A stretch of 64,000 nucleotides of DNA from Exiguobacterium algae. GTDB lineage: Bacteria; Bacillota; Bacilli; Exiguobacteriales; Exiguobacteriaceae. The DNA is taken from contig NZ_JACSKZ010000001.1 of NCBI RefSeq assembly GCF_018617875.1, positions 124,001 to 188,000 on the forward strand, given 5' to 3'. Positions within the stretch are counted from its first letter, which is position 1, and the number at the start of each line of letters is the position of its first letter. Below the pieces are notes generated by a model. It ran no database searches. It saw only the letters and a list, made by a program, of their open reading frames with translations, and was not told where the DNA came from. Below are positions 1 to 8,757 of this stretch, piece by piece. The translations under genes and the position numbers were made by a program.

Positions 1-2
1 AC

Positions 3-1769
3 AACGGTGCTGGTAAAACAACTTTGTTAAAAACGATACAAAGTTTTTTGGACTTTAGCCAGCACAAGTTTCTCTCAGATGGGCTTTTGGGTATCTTCTT
101 CGACGATGAGACGAGGAGTATCTTCCATCATTCAGTGAACATAAAAGAGGAGATTAGAGTTTATGGCAGTGATGATGTAACCAATAGCAACGTAACTACT
201 ATAGAGCAAATCGAATTGAACGGATATGTGACTGAAAAAAGCATAATTTACATCACCGAGTCCATAGACAGAGGAGACTTTTTCGAGCTGGAATCCGCTT
301 CCGTCTTCAATGGATCTACCGGTTCGACGATGAGAAGTTTATCCGATGAGCATTCAGAAAATTCCTCCATCACCAACCCTATCGCGCGTTATTTTTTGAA
401 CGAGACATCAAGACAACTAAAATTTATATATTTCTTTAATGAAAAGATTAAAGAGGGTGGGCATAACTTTACCCTTCCATTCAAATTACCTGATAGCCTT
501 GAAATTAAAGTCGATAACAATAATGTGCATCGCTCTTTAGTTGAATTATTTTCTTCAAAGAACCACAAAGATACGAATTCTGTTGAAAAAGCCACTCGTA
601 AAATCTCGAATAAAATTCAAGACACTTTCATCCTGAGACATAAAAAATTGACCTTATATACGATGACATATGAAAATGCAATGATAAATTTTCTATACGA
701 ATTATTAGAGGACTTGGTTTTAAAATCAGACGAGAAAACTTTGGTCAACACGAGAAAAAAATTCGTTTCATTTTCAAATGTCTTCTCTGAACCAGATTTG
801 GTAGATGAAAACTTGTTCAAGTATATGACAAATCTCTACAGTGAGATATTTGATTACGATACATCAAGGAAAAATAACGTTATTACCCGCTATGAGGGAA
901 CTCTTGAGTGGATTCATGATGTTCTATACAGCTCGATGTCTGAAGATTCTTTCGAAGAGAGCAGATACGTACTATCTTTAAAGAATACCAACCTCAATAC
1001 ATTCCTCGATCTGTATGAAAACATTTCGCCAAATCCGTTCCTAAATTTTTCTTGGGGGATGAGTGCCGGCGAGAGACACTTTTTAAACCTTTTTTCAATC
1101 TTATTACAGGCAAAAAACGGGCGAACTAAAGAGGATAAAAAAAGCGAGTTAAAGAACCATATTTGGCTTCTCGTGGATGAAGGAAATGCCTCGTTTCATC
1201 CAGAATGGCAAAGAAAGTACGTAGATTGGTTGTTACAATTGACTTCTTTAATTTTCGAAGATGAGAGGGTGCAAATAATTATGACCACACATTCCCCAAT
1301 CATTTTATCTGACACTCCTCACCATAATGTCACTTACCTCAAGAAGATAGACCCGACAGAACAAACTTCGAATGAAAAAAATCAAGTCAGTAGGACGTTC
1401 GGGCAAAATATCTATAATTTATTTTCTAAATCTTTTGAAGTGGACAAAGTAATCGGAAGCCTCGCTGAAAAGATATTTATCGACATCGACAAAAATTTAG
1501 AAAAAATGGAAGAAATGATTTCAAAAAAAGAAAGGGCGACCCCCTTACCGAACGATAGATTGAACTCCATTCAATCTATCGTAGAGATAATTGGTGAAGA
1601 AATCATACGTGTAGATTTTCAAAATAGGATTTCCCAAATCATCTCAAGCCCTCAAACAAACAAGGTCAGAGATTCTATAGAGCTATTTTCATCTATGAGC
1701 AGTGATGAGAAAAAATTGCTCATCAATTATATTATTTCCTCACACGATAAAGGTGGTGGCCAATCATGA
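3..1769 (+). CDS. AAA/ABC-type ATPase, PtuA-like (5' end outside window)
   Basis: The reading frame is open to the left edge and the first codons read NGAGKTTLLK, a Walker A motif, so the true start lies upstream. About 345 residues further comes an ABC-signature-like stretch (MSAGERHFLNLFS), then Walker B (LLVDEGNASFHPEWQ, about residues 382-396 counted from the TTG at 24) and an H-loop (TTHSP, about 421-425). The long helical insert between Walker A and the signature is usual for OLD/SMC-like defence ATPases. It overlaps the HNH gene downstream by ATGA, so the two are translationally coupled. An ATPase plus HNH pair is the Septu (PtuA-PtuB) layout; that assignment is inferred from motifs and context. 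Base composition is clearly AT-rich, unlike the core genes further right. Confidence 0.8.
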   Translation, partial: NGAGKTTLLKTIQSFLDFSQHKFLSDGLLGIFFDDETRSIFHHSVNIKEEIRVYGSDDVTNSNVTTIEQIELNGYVTEKSIIYITESIDRGDFFELESASVFNGSTGSTMRSLSDEHSENSSITNPIARYFLNETSRQLKFIYFFNEKIKEGGHNFTLPFKLPDSLEIKVDNNNVHRSLVELFSSKNHKDTNSVEKATRKISNKIQDTFILRHKKLTLYTMTYENAMINFLYELLEDLVLKSDEKTLVNTRKKFVSFSNVFSEPDLVDENLFKYMTNLYSEIFDYDTSRKNNVITRYEGTLEWIHDVLYSSMSEDSFEESRYVLSLKNTNLNTFLDLYENISPNPFLNFSWGMSAGERHFLNLFSILLQAKNGRTKEDKKSELKNHIWLLVDEGNASFHPEWQRKYVDWLLQLTSLIFEDERVQIIMTTHSPIILSDTPHHNVTYLKKIDPTEQTSNEKNQVSRTFGQNIYNLFSKSFEVDKVIGSLAEKIFIDIDKNLEKMEEMISKKERATPLPNDRLNSIQSIVEIIGEEIIRVDFQNRISQIISSPQTNKVRDSIELFSSMSSDEKKLLINYIISSHDKGGGQS

Positions 1770-3094
1770 TAAGACTCACCTACAGTTCAGAAATAGAGAA
1801 CCGCCATAATGAATATTTCAAAACATCCATTCTTCCTAAGTTGAGGACGCTTCAAATAAAGCCTTTCCAATTTGACCCGGTGCTGGATCAATCTTTTTTG
1901 AATCAAATTTCTTTTCGGGGAGACGGCGATGCTTTTAATAAAAGTCTAAAGGAGGAGCAGTGGGGACTCTACAATCTTGTTGAAAACAAGGTTGATTTGT
2001 TTTCAAAGGGCTCCCCGACCCTCTTAAGAGGACTACAAGACGAAATTACGTCCTCTTTTCCCTGGACTGTAAAACTGTTGGAGCCAGAACATAGAGATAT
2101 TGCTAACTCATTCAGTACATATTTATATGAATTATTTCAATACGAAAATTTCAAAACAAAATCTTTGTACCATTATTACCGTGCAAAGGCATTACATAAT
2201 ACATCGGAAAACAAATACTCGGAAAATGTAAAAGTAGAAATCATTCGATTGTTGATTGATGATTTTCCAGAAATAGAGAACTTTAGAAATAAATTAGAGG
2301 CGGATGAGAATAAGAAAGCAAAAGCATTTGAGCGAATCTTCAATAAATTGACTGGAGTAAGTTTTACTCTAAAGGGTTTTAATTCATTGACTGTGTTTAA
2401 TCATGAATGGAACGATTATTCGCTTATCATGGACGGTAAAATTACTGTCTGCCCTTATTGTAATCGCCAATACATAACTCCATTTCTTTCGAACAGTGGT
2501 AGAGTCAGGGCAGACATCGATCATTTTTATTCAAAGAAGCGTTATCCCTATTTCTCGATGTCTCTATATAACTTGATTCCTTCCTGCAAACAATGTAACC
2601 AGTCTTTAAAGGGTGAAAAACAGTTCCCGTTCGATGGGCTTCATCCTTTCGAACATAGTCTTCATGACTATTTCAGGTTCAAAGCAATCAAAAGCTATAG
2701 TCAAGACAACATAGAAATCGCTCTCGAGACCGTCAATCATCAGCCGAAGAATATCAAGGACTATCTAGAGATTTTTAAGCTGGGCCCACTATATAGTTAC
2801 CATGACAATCATGCCAAAGAACTTGTAAAGAAAAGAAAGATTTACAATGAAAACTATCTAGAAGATTTACTCGAAAATGATTTTGCTGGAATTAAAAAAT
2901 CGTTTAGAGATATTGATGACCTGAAAGGGTTTATTGTCGGCTACACTGTCGATTTGAATCTCCTTGGGAAAGAACCTTTAGCCAAGCTCAGACGAGACCT
3001 TGCCATACAGTTGGGCTTCTTAGACATACACGCCTCAAATTTCGATAGTATTGACGAAGATTTGATTGATGCTTTACAAAAACTCGTAGATTGA
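1766..3094 (+). CDS. HNH endonuclease, PtuB-like (Septu partner)
   Basis: This 442-residue protein carries a zinc-type HNH core in its middle: CPYC at 229-232, ADIDHF around 249-254 (the His-metal motif), an Asn in the central helix (N269) and CKQC at 274-277. The N-terminal 220 residues and the C-terminal 150 have no motif I recognise. The start ATG overlaps the ATPase stop codon (ATGA), with AAAGGTGG just upstream. The expected role is cleavage of invader DNA (or another nucleic acid) under control of the ATPase. It is longer than the short PtuB proteins I know, so a retron-type or other ATPase-HNH variant is possible. It is AT-rich like its partner. Confidence 0.75.
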   Translation: MIRLTYSSEIENRHNEYFKTSILPKLRTLQIKPFQFDPVLDQSFLNQISFRGDGDAFNKSLKEEQWGLYNLVENKVDLFSKGSPTLLRGLQDEITSSFPWTVKLLEPEHRDIANSFSTYLYELFQYENFKTKSLYHYYRAKALHNTSENKYSENVKVEIIRLLIDDFPEIENFRNKLEADENKKAKAFERIFNKLTGVSFTLKGFNSLTVFNHEWNDYSLIMDGKITVCPYCNRQYITPFLSNSGRVRADIDHFYSKKRYPYFSMSLYNLIPSCKQCNQSLKGEKQFPFDGLHPFEHSLHDYFRFKAIKSYSQDNIEIALETVNHQPKNIKDYLEIFKLGPLYSYHDNHAKELVKKRKIYNENYLEDLLENDFAGIKKSFRDIDDLKGFIVGYTVDLNLLGKEPLAKLRRDLAIQLGFLDIHASNFDSIDEDLIDALQKLVD

Positions 3095-3336
3095 AATATC
3101 AAGGTACCCATATAGCAAACGAGACAAAAAGGATTTTCAAGTTAAAAAAAGCGCTGACATAAAATGCCCAGATATAGACCACGAATTTAACTAACGCACT
3201 AGCCTCATTTTTCTTTTTAATGATGTTTTTAGTAACACAATGTTATCACCGTACTTTAGTTGCTTTAATTGACATGGCCCATCCCTTTTCACTACATTAT
3301 AAGCAATCAACTAGAAGGCTGGACTTACCAGTCGAC

Positions 3337-3372
3337 AACGGCCCCTGTCTTTCGATAGGGCCGTTTATTTTA
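3337..3372 (+). terminator. Rho-independent terminator candidate
   Basis: An 8-bp GC-rich stem (AACGGCCC with GGGCCGTT) is followed by TATTTTAT. It lies about 245 bases after the HNH stop, so it may end the ATPase-HNH transcript or a short transcript from the intervening region. The rest of the 3095-3576 gap is AT-rich and shows only the small frame at 3414. Confidence 0.5.
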
Positions 3373-3413
3373 TCCTGTTTATACCTGAACTATATCTATG
3401 AAGGACCTCATCC

Positions 3414-3506
3414 ATGTCAAGACCAGAAAGGATATTCAAACCCACGACCTTTAAACTCGAACTTTTACAACAACGCGCACTAGAAAGTATACTAAGTTTC
3501 ATCTAA
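3414..3506 (+). CDS. Small ORF, 30 residues, unknown
   Basis: An ATG preceded by GAAGGA at a normal distance opens a 30-codon frame beginning MSRPERIFKPTTF, too short for routine gene finding. Composition is basic and helical (ELLQQRALESIL). It could be a real small peptide, or the N-terminal remnant of a longer gene truncated by rearrangement; nothing in frame continues it. It lies alone between the Septu-like pair and the convergent HTH gene. Low confidence. Confidence 0.25.
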   Translation: MSRPERIFKPTTFKLELLQQRALESILSFI

Positions 3507-3576
3507 AAAACGTAGAAGTGAATTTTTATTCTCAACTTCCATGAGCCACCCTATCTTTTTTAATTTGCATTCGTTG

Positions 3577-4338
3577 TTAAATTTGACCCAAAATTTTTAA
3601 ACAATGTTTCGATTTCTCTTCATCAAGAATGCGTAAGCCTTGAAGCGATCTGCTCGCCTTTCCATAAATCTGTTTGGTCCATTCTGAATATTCTTCGTCC
3701 ATGGGTCTTACGTCTTTTATGATATAGATATTCTTAAAATCATGGCTTTTCCAAAGTTCCATAGACAAATCTTCACTAATAATTTTCCCAACTATCGTCC
3801 CATATGCGATAAACTTCTGAGCGGAATAAAACATGACTATATCACCTTTTTGTATACGCTGAAATTTATTGAACGTCATATAGTTATTGCCATCTTGAAC
3901 ACCCCATACCGATACAAATCCACTTTCAATCAACTCCACTTCTTCGCGGACCGGTTCCAACCGCATATCTTTTGTACTGACAGGTGGAGATGAAACCTTT
4001 TCACTTAAGATACTGCTATAAAAATTTCTTAGATCACTTCCCACGGGTTGCCAGATTATCTGTTCCGTTTTTTTCTCAGTTATGATGTTTTCTACAGATG
4101 TATCCCCTACCAACCCCATCTCTTCAAGCGTGGGCAGTCTCATCTTCTCTGATAATAAATCAGGATTATCTATCTCAAGAACCTTCTTCAATTCATCTAA
4201 TCTTTTATAAGGAATATTTTTTTTCCCGTCAATCCAGTCTTTTACACTAACTTCACTGACACCCAATTCTTTTGCTACATCTTTATTAGACAGCTTTTTT
4301 TGTAACATTAAAATTTTGAAAAACGTTAAACTTTCCAT
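3577..4338 (-). CDS. HTH (XRE-like) protein with C-terminal PUA/EVE-like domain
   Basis: Residues 14-46 form a helix-turn-helix of the lambda-repressor type (KLSNKDVAKELGVSEVSV), then a linker of about 90 residues. The region 138-253 reads as a small beta-barrel typical of EVE/PUA-like domains: VWGVQDGNNYM, KGDIVMFYS, IAYGTIVGKI. Such domains bind modified bases in DNA or RNA. The C-terminal half aligns by eye with the next minus-strand gene (4504-5025), including both LYGK/IYGK and RGLRRL/QGLRIL. A likely role is a DNA-binding sensor or regulator that reads modified nucleic acid; this is inference. AT-rich, ATG start with GGAGAA upstream. Confidence 0.6.
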   Translation of the reverse strand: MESLTFFKILMLQKKLSNKDVAKELGVSEVSVKDWIDGKKNIPYKRLDELKKVLEIDNPDLLSEKMRLPTLEEMGLVGDTSVENIITEKKTEQIIWQPVGSDLRNFYSSILSEKVSSPPVSTKDMRLEPVREEVELIESGFVSVWGVQDGNNYMTFNKFQRIQKGDIVMFYSAQKFIAYGTIVGKIISEDLSMELWKSHDFKNIYIIKDVRPMDEEYSEWTKQIYGKASRSLQGLRILDEEKSKHCLKILGQI

Positions 4339-4477
4339 GGCTAAGTTCTCCTTTATCTAATGCAGGTTTTCTTCTTGTTTAATGGCTAGTTTTTTCAACT
4401 ACTCATCTTGATACTTTATCATTTTATAATTGAGTATAGTTTCACTCGAGTTCTTGTCAAATTTTTATAGATAGACA

Positions 4478-4503
4478 AAAAAAGCGGAGAATTACTCCCC
4501 GCC
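4478..4503 (-). terminator. Terminator of the 4504-5025 gene
   Basis: Read on the minus strand, an imperfect GC-rich hairpin (GCGGGGAG with CTCCGC) is followed directly by seven T residues. It sits immediately after the stop codon of the EVE-like gene and separates it from the HTH gene downstream. Confidence 0.65.
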
Positions 4504-5025
4504 TCACCCTAAAAGCCCCTCGAGCTTCGTCCCGTTCAGCTCGCTCAGCCGCCTCAGCCCGCGAACGACGCCATCCCCTTTCCCGTACAGGGACTCCGCC
4601 ATTGTCGAGGCCGGCAGGCCCAGCTCCCTGAAGTCGTCGAGGAAGACGACGAACTTGTACCGTCGGTCCCCGAAGAGCCACAATGAGAGATCCTCGCTCT
4701 CCACCACCTGGACGACGCGGCCCATCGAACGGAGCGTCTTGTCGAAATAAAAGACGAGATGGTCACCCTCCATCATCTTCTCGACCATCCGCTGGTTCCG
4801 GTCCGTCGTCAGGTTTCCGAGACCGTACGCCCGCAACCGGTCGGTCGAGAGACACCCCAGCTGTGACTCTGTCAGGAAACGCGCGACCTCCCCCTTATCA
4901 ATCGGGGCGATGCCCCCCGCGGACACCCCTCGCTCATAGTTCACCCACTCACCCACCGGGGTGATGTAATACGTCGGCCGGTCCACCTGGCCCGACACTT
5001 CCACTGCCGTTCGACTGTTTACCAT
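4504..5025 (-). CDS. Stand-alone PUA/EVE-like domain protein
   Basis: Of 173 residues, the last 110 (62-173) match by eye the C-terminal domain of the neighbouring HTH protein: GDHLVFYFD, MGRVVQVVESEDLSL, SLYGKGDGVVRGLRRL. The N-terminal 60 residues (RPTYYITPVGEWVNYERG) may be a second small domain. No helix-turn-helix or nuclease motif is present. The ATG is well supported by AGGAGGGA seven bases upstream. The gene is strikingly GC-rich compared with the paralogous gene 165 bases away, so the pair did not arise by recent local duplication. Function is unknown; the fold suggests recognition of a modified base. Confidence 0.6.
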   Translation of the reverse strand: MVNSRTAVEVSGQVDRPTYYITPVGEWVNYERGVSAGGIAPIDKGEVARFLTESQLGCLSTDRLRAYGLGNLTTDRNQRMVEKMMEGDHLVFYFDKTLRSMGRVVQVVESEDLSLWLFGDRRYKFVVFLDDFRELGLPASTMAESLYGKGDGVVRGLRRLSELNGTKLEGLLG

Positions 5026-5048
5026 GTCTTTCCCTCCTAATTGAATTA

Positions 5049-5077
5049 GTTAATTTACTACTACATAATAAATTAAC
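5049..5077. promoter_or_regulatory. Inverted repeat upstream of EVE-like gene
   Basis: Perfect 9-bp arms GTTAATTTA and TAAATTAAC flank an 11-base AT-rich centre, 24 bases before the ATG of the minus-strand gene ending at 5025. Position and symmetry fit a repressor operator overlapping a promoter. The HTH neighbour is a natural candidate binder, but that is inference. Confidence 0.45.
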
Positions 5078-5089
5078 CTCCATACTTTG

Positions 5090-5527
5090 TAAAGCCCTTT
5101 GTTCACGAACTTAACAGCATCCTTTCCGGCCGCTACTCAGCATATATCAATTTTGAAGTATCGATTCTCTATCTCCCGTGAGTAATATTGATTGATTTCT
5201 ATGGGCCGACTTGAAACGAAGTGACAAGATTTTATGAAAAATGGAGAAGAAATTATGGTATGGTTTTATTGAAGAGCAATCATGCAATACGGGAATATGG
5301 GTACACGAAAAGAGATTAACGTGGCACGATTCCTGGCGACTCGAAGATAGTCGATGTAATGACAATTTATAGATGAGATGGTCGGGACGAAAAAGCGCGT
5401 CGTGGACTCACACCGAAAAATGGACTCTTTAAAGTATCTCGGAGAATTTTCTGTGAAGAAAGAGAACTTTTCCTAAAAAAATTTTTCAAAGGAAAGAAAG
5501 CCTTATGAGGAAACAAATATGAATCGC
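5090..5527. other. Intergenic stretch with no recognisable gene
   Basis: About 440 bases between the EVE-like gene and the palindrome at 5528. Reading frames are short and broken on both strands, without a credible ribosome site or known motif. It may be decayed coding sequence or hold a small RNA; I see no clear terminator hairpin or promoter in it. Confidence 0.4.
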
Positions 5528-5561
5528 TTCGTATACATTTCGACGTCGAAATGTATACGAA
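5528..5561. promoter_or_regulatory. 34-bp perfect palindrome, probable autoregulatory operator
   Basis: Every base from 5528 to 5561 pairs in a perfect inverted repeat centred on ACGT at 5543-5546, with half-site TTCGTATACATTTCGAC. It lies 60 bases before the start of a ribbon-helix-helix protein. Such proteins normally bind symmetric operators in their own promoters. It has no T-tract, so it is unlikely to be a terminator. Confidence 0.65.
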
Positions 5562-5621
5562 ATCTACTTATTTTATAGAACCGCATCAATAATTTAACTG
5601 ACAAAGTGGTGAGAACAGAAA

Positions 5622-6368
5622 ATGGAGACACAAGAGACGAAGGTGACCTCATTCCTGGTGTCACCTGATGTGAAACAACGTATACAGGGCTTGATGGAGG
5701 AGCGACAGCTCTCGACAAATCAATTGTTCGAGGAGCTTTTGCAATTGGCCGACAAAGATACCCCTGACCCGGTCATCGCCGAGGAGGACGCCGTATTGGA
5801 GGCCACCCTCTCGCAGGTGAGGGCTATGTTCCATGAACGGGCGACCCGTATCGAAGCGCAAATCCGAGAGAACGAGCGAATCAAATCCAAACATCTCGCT
5901 GTGGTGAACGAGCTCGAACAGGGCATCCTCGATGAGAGGGACCGTCTCGAACTGGCGCATGAGGAGAACTTGTCTGCACATGAAATAAAGAGGCGGAATC
6001 TCGAAGAGCGACTCGAGATTGCAGTACATGAGAATGGCGAGCTGACTTCCACTTTGGAGGCGGAACGAACGGCATCCAAAGAGGTCACGAAAGGTCTGAG
6101 GCGAGAGGTCTTCGATTTGGAGGCACGACTCAAGAGACTCGAGGATGAACGTTCCCAGCTTTATCGTCAGAATCAAAGCCTGGTCGACATGGTCGAAGAC
6201 TTAAAAGGGCGCATTCGAAGGTCGGATCACTTGGAGGAAGAGAACCAGAGACTACACCTCGAAGTTCAAATCCTCCGTCGTGAGAAAGAAGCGTTCGAGA
6301 TTAGACTCGAAGAGCAAATAGAACTTGCCATATTGAGAGATCGGAACAGAACTGAAACTGATGAATGA
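5622..6368 (+). CDS. Ribbon-helix-helix-like protein with long coiled coil
   Basis: Residues 6-46 fit the MetJ/Arc (RHH) pattern: a short beta strand (KVTSFLVS), then helix 1 (PDVKQRIQGLMEERQ) and helix 2 (STNQLFEELLQLAD). Residues 55-240 are an almost unbroken coiled coil rich in Glu, Arg and Leu. The layout (small DNA-binding head, long coiled coil) resembles KfrA-type plasmid proteins and other nucleoid or partition adaptors, though KfrA has a different DNA-binding head. The ATG follows GGTGAG. The 34-bp palindrome upstream suggests it regulates itself. It is monocistronic, with a hairpin directly after the stop. Its role in the island (regulator or DNA-coating factor) is unknown. Confidence 0.55.
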   Translation: METQETKVTSFLVSPDVKQRIQGLMEERQLSTNQLFEELLQLADKDTPDPVIAEEDAVLEATLSQVRAMFHERATRIEAQIRENERIKSKHLAVVNELEQGILDERDRLELAHEENLSAHEIKRRNLEERLEIAVHENGELTSTLEAERTASKEVTKGLRREVFDLEARLKRLEDERSQLYRQNQSLVDMVEDLKGRIRRSDHLEEENQRLHLEVQILRREKEAFEIRLEEQIELAILRDRNRTETDE

Positions 6369-6373
6369 ACAAT

Positions 6374-6412
6374 AATAGAGGCACCGCAGTCATGCGAATG
6401 CCTCTATTCGTT
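6374..6412 (+). terminator. Hairpin terminator after coiled-coil gene
   Basis: Perfect 10-bp arms AATAGAGGCA and TGCCTCTATT around a 15-base loop begin six bases after the stop codon. The following T-tract is poor (CGTTCG), so termination may be weak or serve the convergent gene as well. Confidence 0.45.
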
Positions 6413-6439
6413 CGTCCACATCATTGAAGTGTATGTCAT

Positions 6440-7282
6440 TTAACTGGTTACCGTATTTGATATGTCCCTGATATTACCGCCATGGTCACAGATAAGAGTT
6501 ATGTCGCCTTCTGCAACGCCCCTGACCTCGAAGACGATAGTCACTTCTTTCTCATCCTCAATTTTATCTTTGAGTATCAGGTCAATCTCATTGACCCTGG
6601 TACGTTCCGCCACCGATCTCCTGATTCGCTTGAACTGCTTTTCCTCATATCTCGATTCCCTAAAAAAACTCAACCATGAGATATCCTCTGAATTCAAACT
6701 TTTTTTCAATATGTCCCATGCTGCGCTCGTTAGAACCCATTGTGCTATATGAATCAAAACATGTTCCATACCGCCACTGGCACCGGCGTCCACGCGCTCT
6801 TGTTGTCTACGAAGTATTGTATAATCGATTCCTTGATTATTGAATTCTTTCTCTAAGAATTCTGATAGACCATTACCTCCGTTCATTTGAGCGCTCACAA
6901 TCATACCATTTCCCATCGAATCTATAGATGGGAGATGCGACAATTGTTCATCGACCTCGATGTTCAGTTCAAGATCATGATACGTAAAATATGATTCACA
7001 AACTTTTACAATCGATTTAAGCAAGCGATTATCTTCCTCACTCAGTTCTGATTTTGTGAACATCAACAAAAAATCGACTTCTTGTCTGTCAGGGGTTTTA
7101 ATACTTTTCAAGCGAACCCAGTCACCTTTCTTTTTCAAAATAAGGTCATACAAGTCATCAATCAACTGAACGGTACCAACATTGCAGAACTGATAACTCG
7201 CTATCTCATAATTTGTCGGTGGTGAGTCGACGACATTGAAATCAATCATCTCGACCTTTAACCTTAACGTGAGGTTTTTCAT
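6440..7282 (-). CDS. Protein of unknown function in defence island
   Basis: A 280-residue acidic protein with no motif I recognise. Visible pieces are an N-terminal beta-rich half, a glycine-rich turn (DAGASGGMEH, about 172-181) followed by a hydrophobic stretch (VLIHIAQWVLTSAAWDIL, 182-199) that could be one membrane-associated helix, a basic patch (KQFKRIRRSVAERTR, about 223-237), and a beta-rich C-terminus. A mid-chain hydrophobic segment is common in membrane-acting effector proteins, but a buried helix is equally possible. ATG with GGGAGA upstream. It is transcribed alone and convergent with the coiled-coil gene. Confidence 0.45.
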   Translation of the reverse strand: MKNLTLRLKVEMIDFNVVDSPPTNYEIASYQFCNVGTVQLIDDLYDLILKKKGDWVRLKSIKTPDRQEVDFLLMFTKSELSEEDNRLLKSIVKVCESYFTYHDLELNIEVDEQLSHLPSIDSMGNGMIVSAQMNGGNGLSEFLEKEFNNQGIDYTILRRQQERVDAGASGGMEHVLIHIAQWVLTSAAWDILKKSLNSEDISWLSFFRESRYEEKQFKRIRRSVAERTRVNEIDLILKDKIEDEKEVTIVFEVRGVAEGDITLICDHGGNIRDISNTVTS

Positions 7283-7468
7283 CTCAAATCTCCCTCCAAC
7301 ATCTTTTTTATAGAGTCCAAACCTTTAGATTGAATGCATTTCTTGTCTGATGAAAAAAGAAATGTGTTCATGATTCTGCAATCTTATCATCCTATTTTTA
7401 CAAGATCAACCTAGACTTGAGTTCAACCGATTTTTAAAAATAAAAACCAATTATCTCTCACCTAAAAA

Positions 7469-7498
7469 GATGGAGAGAAGACAGGTCTTCCCTCCATC
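7469..7498 (-). terminator. Terminator of the DGQHR gene
   Basis: A 14-bp stem with one mismatch (GATGGAGAGAAGAC with GTCTTCCCTCCATC) and a two-base loop. On the minus strand it is followed by TTTTTAGG. It lies 26 bases beyond the stop codon of the minus-strand gene at 7524. Confidence 0.7.
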
Positions 7499-7523
7499 CG
7501 TCTGAATTCCTTCTGAGCTAGAA

Positions 7524-8741
7524 TCAGCTTGAAGCTTGTTCTAGCGTATAATAGTGCTTGTTCGCGATATGCTTTTGCAATGCCGCAACGATATCATTGA
7601 TACCCTTGCCACTCGAATATCCTCCGTAATCTCTGCTGTTCCAGTCGAGGATCAACTCCTTATCATAGACGGTCAGTGTCTCAGTAGGGTGCATGTAAAC
7701 CTCTAGGAAGGTCTTAAAACTTTGTTTGGATGGAATGCCATCGCTACCTGCCATCGTATAGATTTTATCAAATATTCGAAGCATGATTTGAAAGCCCATA
7801 GATTTCACCAACACATGGCTCTTCTCATCTCTCCATGCAGTCTGATATACCTCACTCCATGCCTTGAAATAGTCACTCAAAATCTGCGCCTTGCGGAGCA
7901 TGGCTAAATCAGGCATAGTGTCCAGAACATATCCCTCGACCAGTTTGACGAACGTACTATTGGTCACATAGGATTTCGGTAAGTCTTTAGGTCTTGGCCC
8001 GTCGATGTCCTTCACACGTTGATACAGGACAGACCACTCCTCCTGATTCAGAAGCGACACGATACTGTGTGCGTCTTCCTCGGTGCTGCTTAGTGTCCCA
8101 GATATCGCTTTCATAGCAAGAGAATGAACCGTACTAGGCTTCTCTTGATAGATATTGATGTCCGCGAACACTTTGGCCATATCTTTGGAAGGCAGGTCGA
8201 TATAGGCGGTCACGGGAAGTACTAATCCGAGTTTGGTACCTTGATAAAGACCAGCTGTCCGATGGTGCCCGTCAATCATGATACCAGGGAAGATATGTTC
8301 GTCTATAAGATAATCACCTGCATCCACTTCTGCTTCTGCGACCACGTTCTTGTAAGCCGCCAAATCTATGATGAAATATCTGATCATCTCATTCGCCTGA
8401 TCAGTCACCATCGACACATATTCGTGTTCCGTCACCAGGCTCACGACTACTGCGTTAGGAGATGAAAATCTCTCCTCGTCTTCCCTTGCGATTTTCTCGA
8501 TGTTATTCACCTTAGAAGCCTTCAACGCTCGTTGAATGCCTTCCGGATTATCATAGTCCCTCGGGATACGACGTAATAGAGCATGGGTCGTGTCGACAGG
8601 GAGTTGGCTTGTTGCCATATCATATCCATTCCCCTGTTCCAACTTGACCAACATCATTTTGAACTTATCACCATGACGTGATTCAATCTTTTCAATCAGT
8701 GTCAGCAAGTTAGAACGTGTTAAAGAATAAGATTTGGACAT
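7524..8741 (-). CDS. DGQHR-domain protein, DndB-like
   Basis: The hallmark is MIDGHHRTAGLYQG at about residues 155-168, a variant of the DGQHR loop (second position His) that defines DndB-type and ParB-related proteins. Length (405) is normal for the family. Around it lie VVSLVTEHE and YFIIDLAAY before the loop, and LPVTAYIDLPSKDMAKVFADIN after it, as in DGQHR proteins. DndB regulates phosphorothioate modification operons, but no dndC, D or E is present here, so the role must differ. It follows the HNH gene by 16 bases on the same strand, which points to a two-gene operon. ATG with GGAGGAACA upstream. Confidence 0.7.
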   Translation of the reverse strand: MSKSYSLTRSNLLTLIEKIESRHGDKFKMMLVKLEQGNGYDMATSQLPVDTTHALLRRIPRDYDNPEGIQRALKASKVNNIEKIAREDEERFSSPNAVVVSLVTEHEYVSMVTDQANEMIRYFIIDLAAYKNVVAEAEVDAGDYLIDEHIFPGIMIDGHHRTAGLYQGTKLGLVLPVTAYIDLPSKDMAKVFADINIYQEKPSTVHSLAMKAISGTLSSTEEDAHSIVSLLNQEEWSVLYQRVKDIDGPRPKDLPKSYVTNSTFVKLVEGYVLDTMPDLAMLRKAQILSDYFKAWSEVYQTAWRDEKSHVLVKSMGFQIMLRIFDKIYTMAGSDGIPSKQSFKTFLEVYMHPTETLTVYDKELILDWNSRDYGGYSSGKGINDIVAALQKHIANKHYYTLEQASS

Positions 8742-8757
8742 GTTTGTTCCTCCGTTC

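Noticed and set aside
5147-5365. Minus-strand frame of 72 codons in the gap before the palindrome
   Set aside because: No ribosome site, odd composition and no motif.
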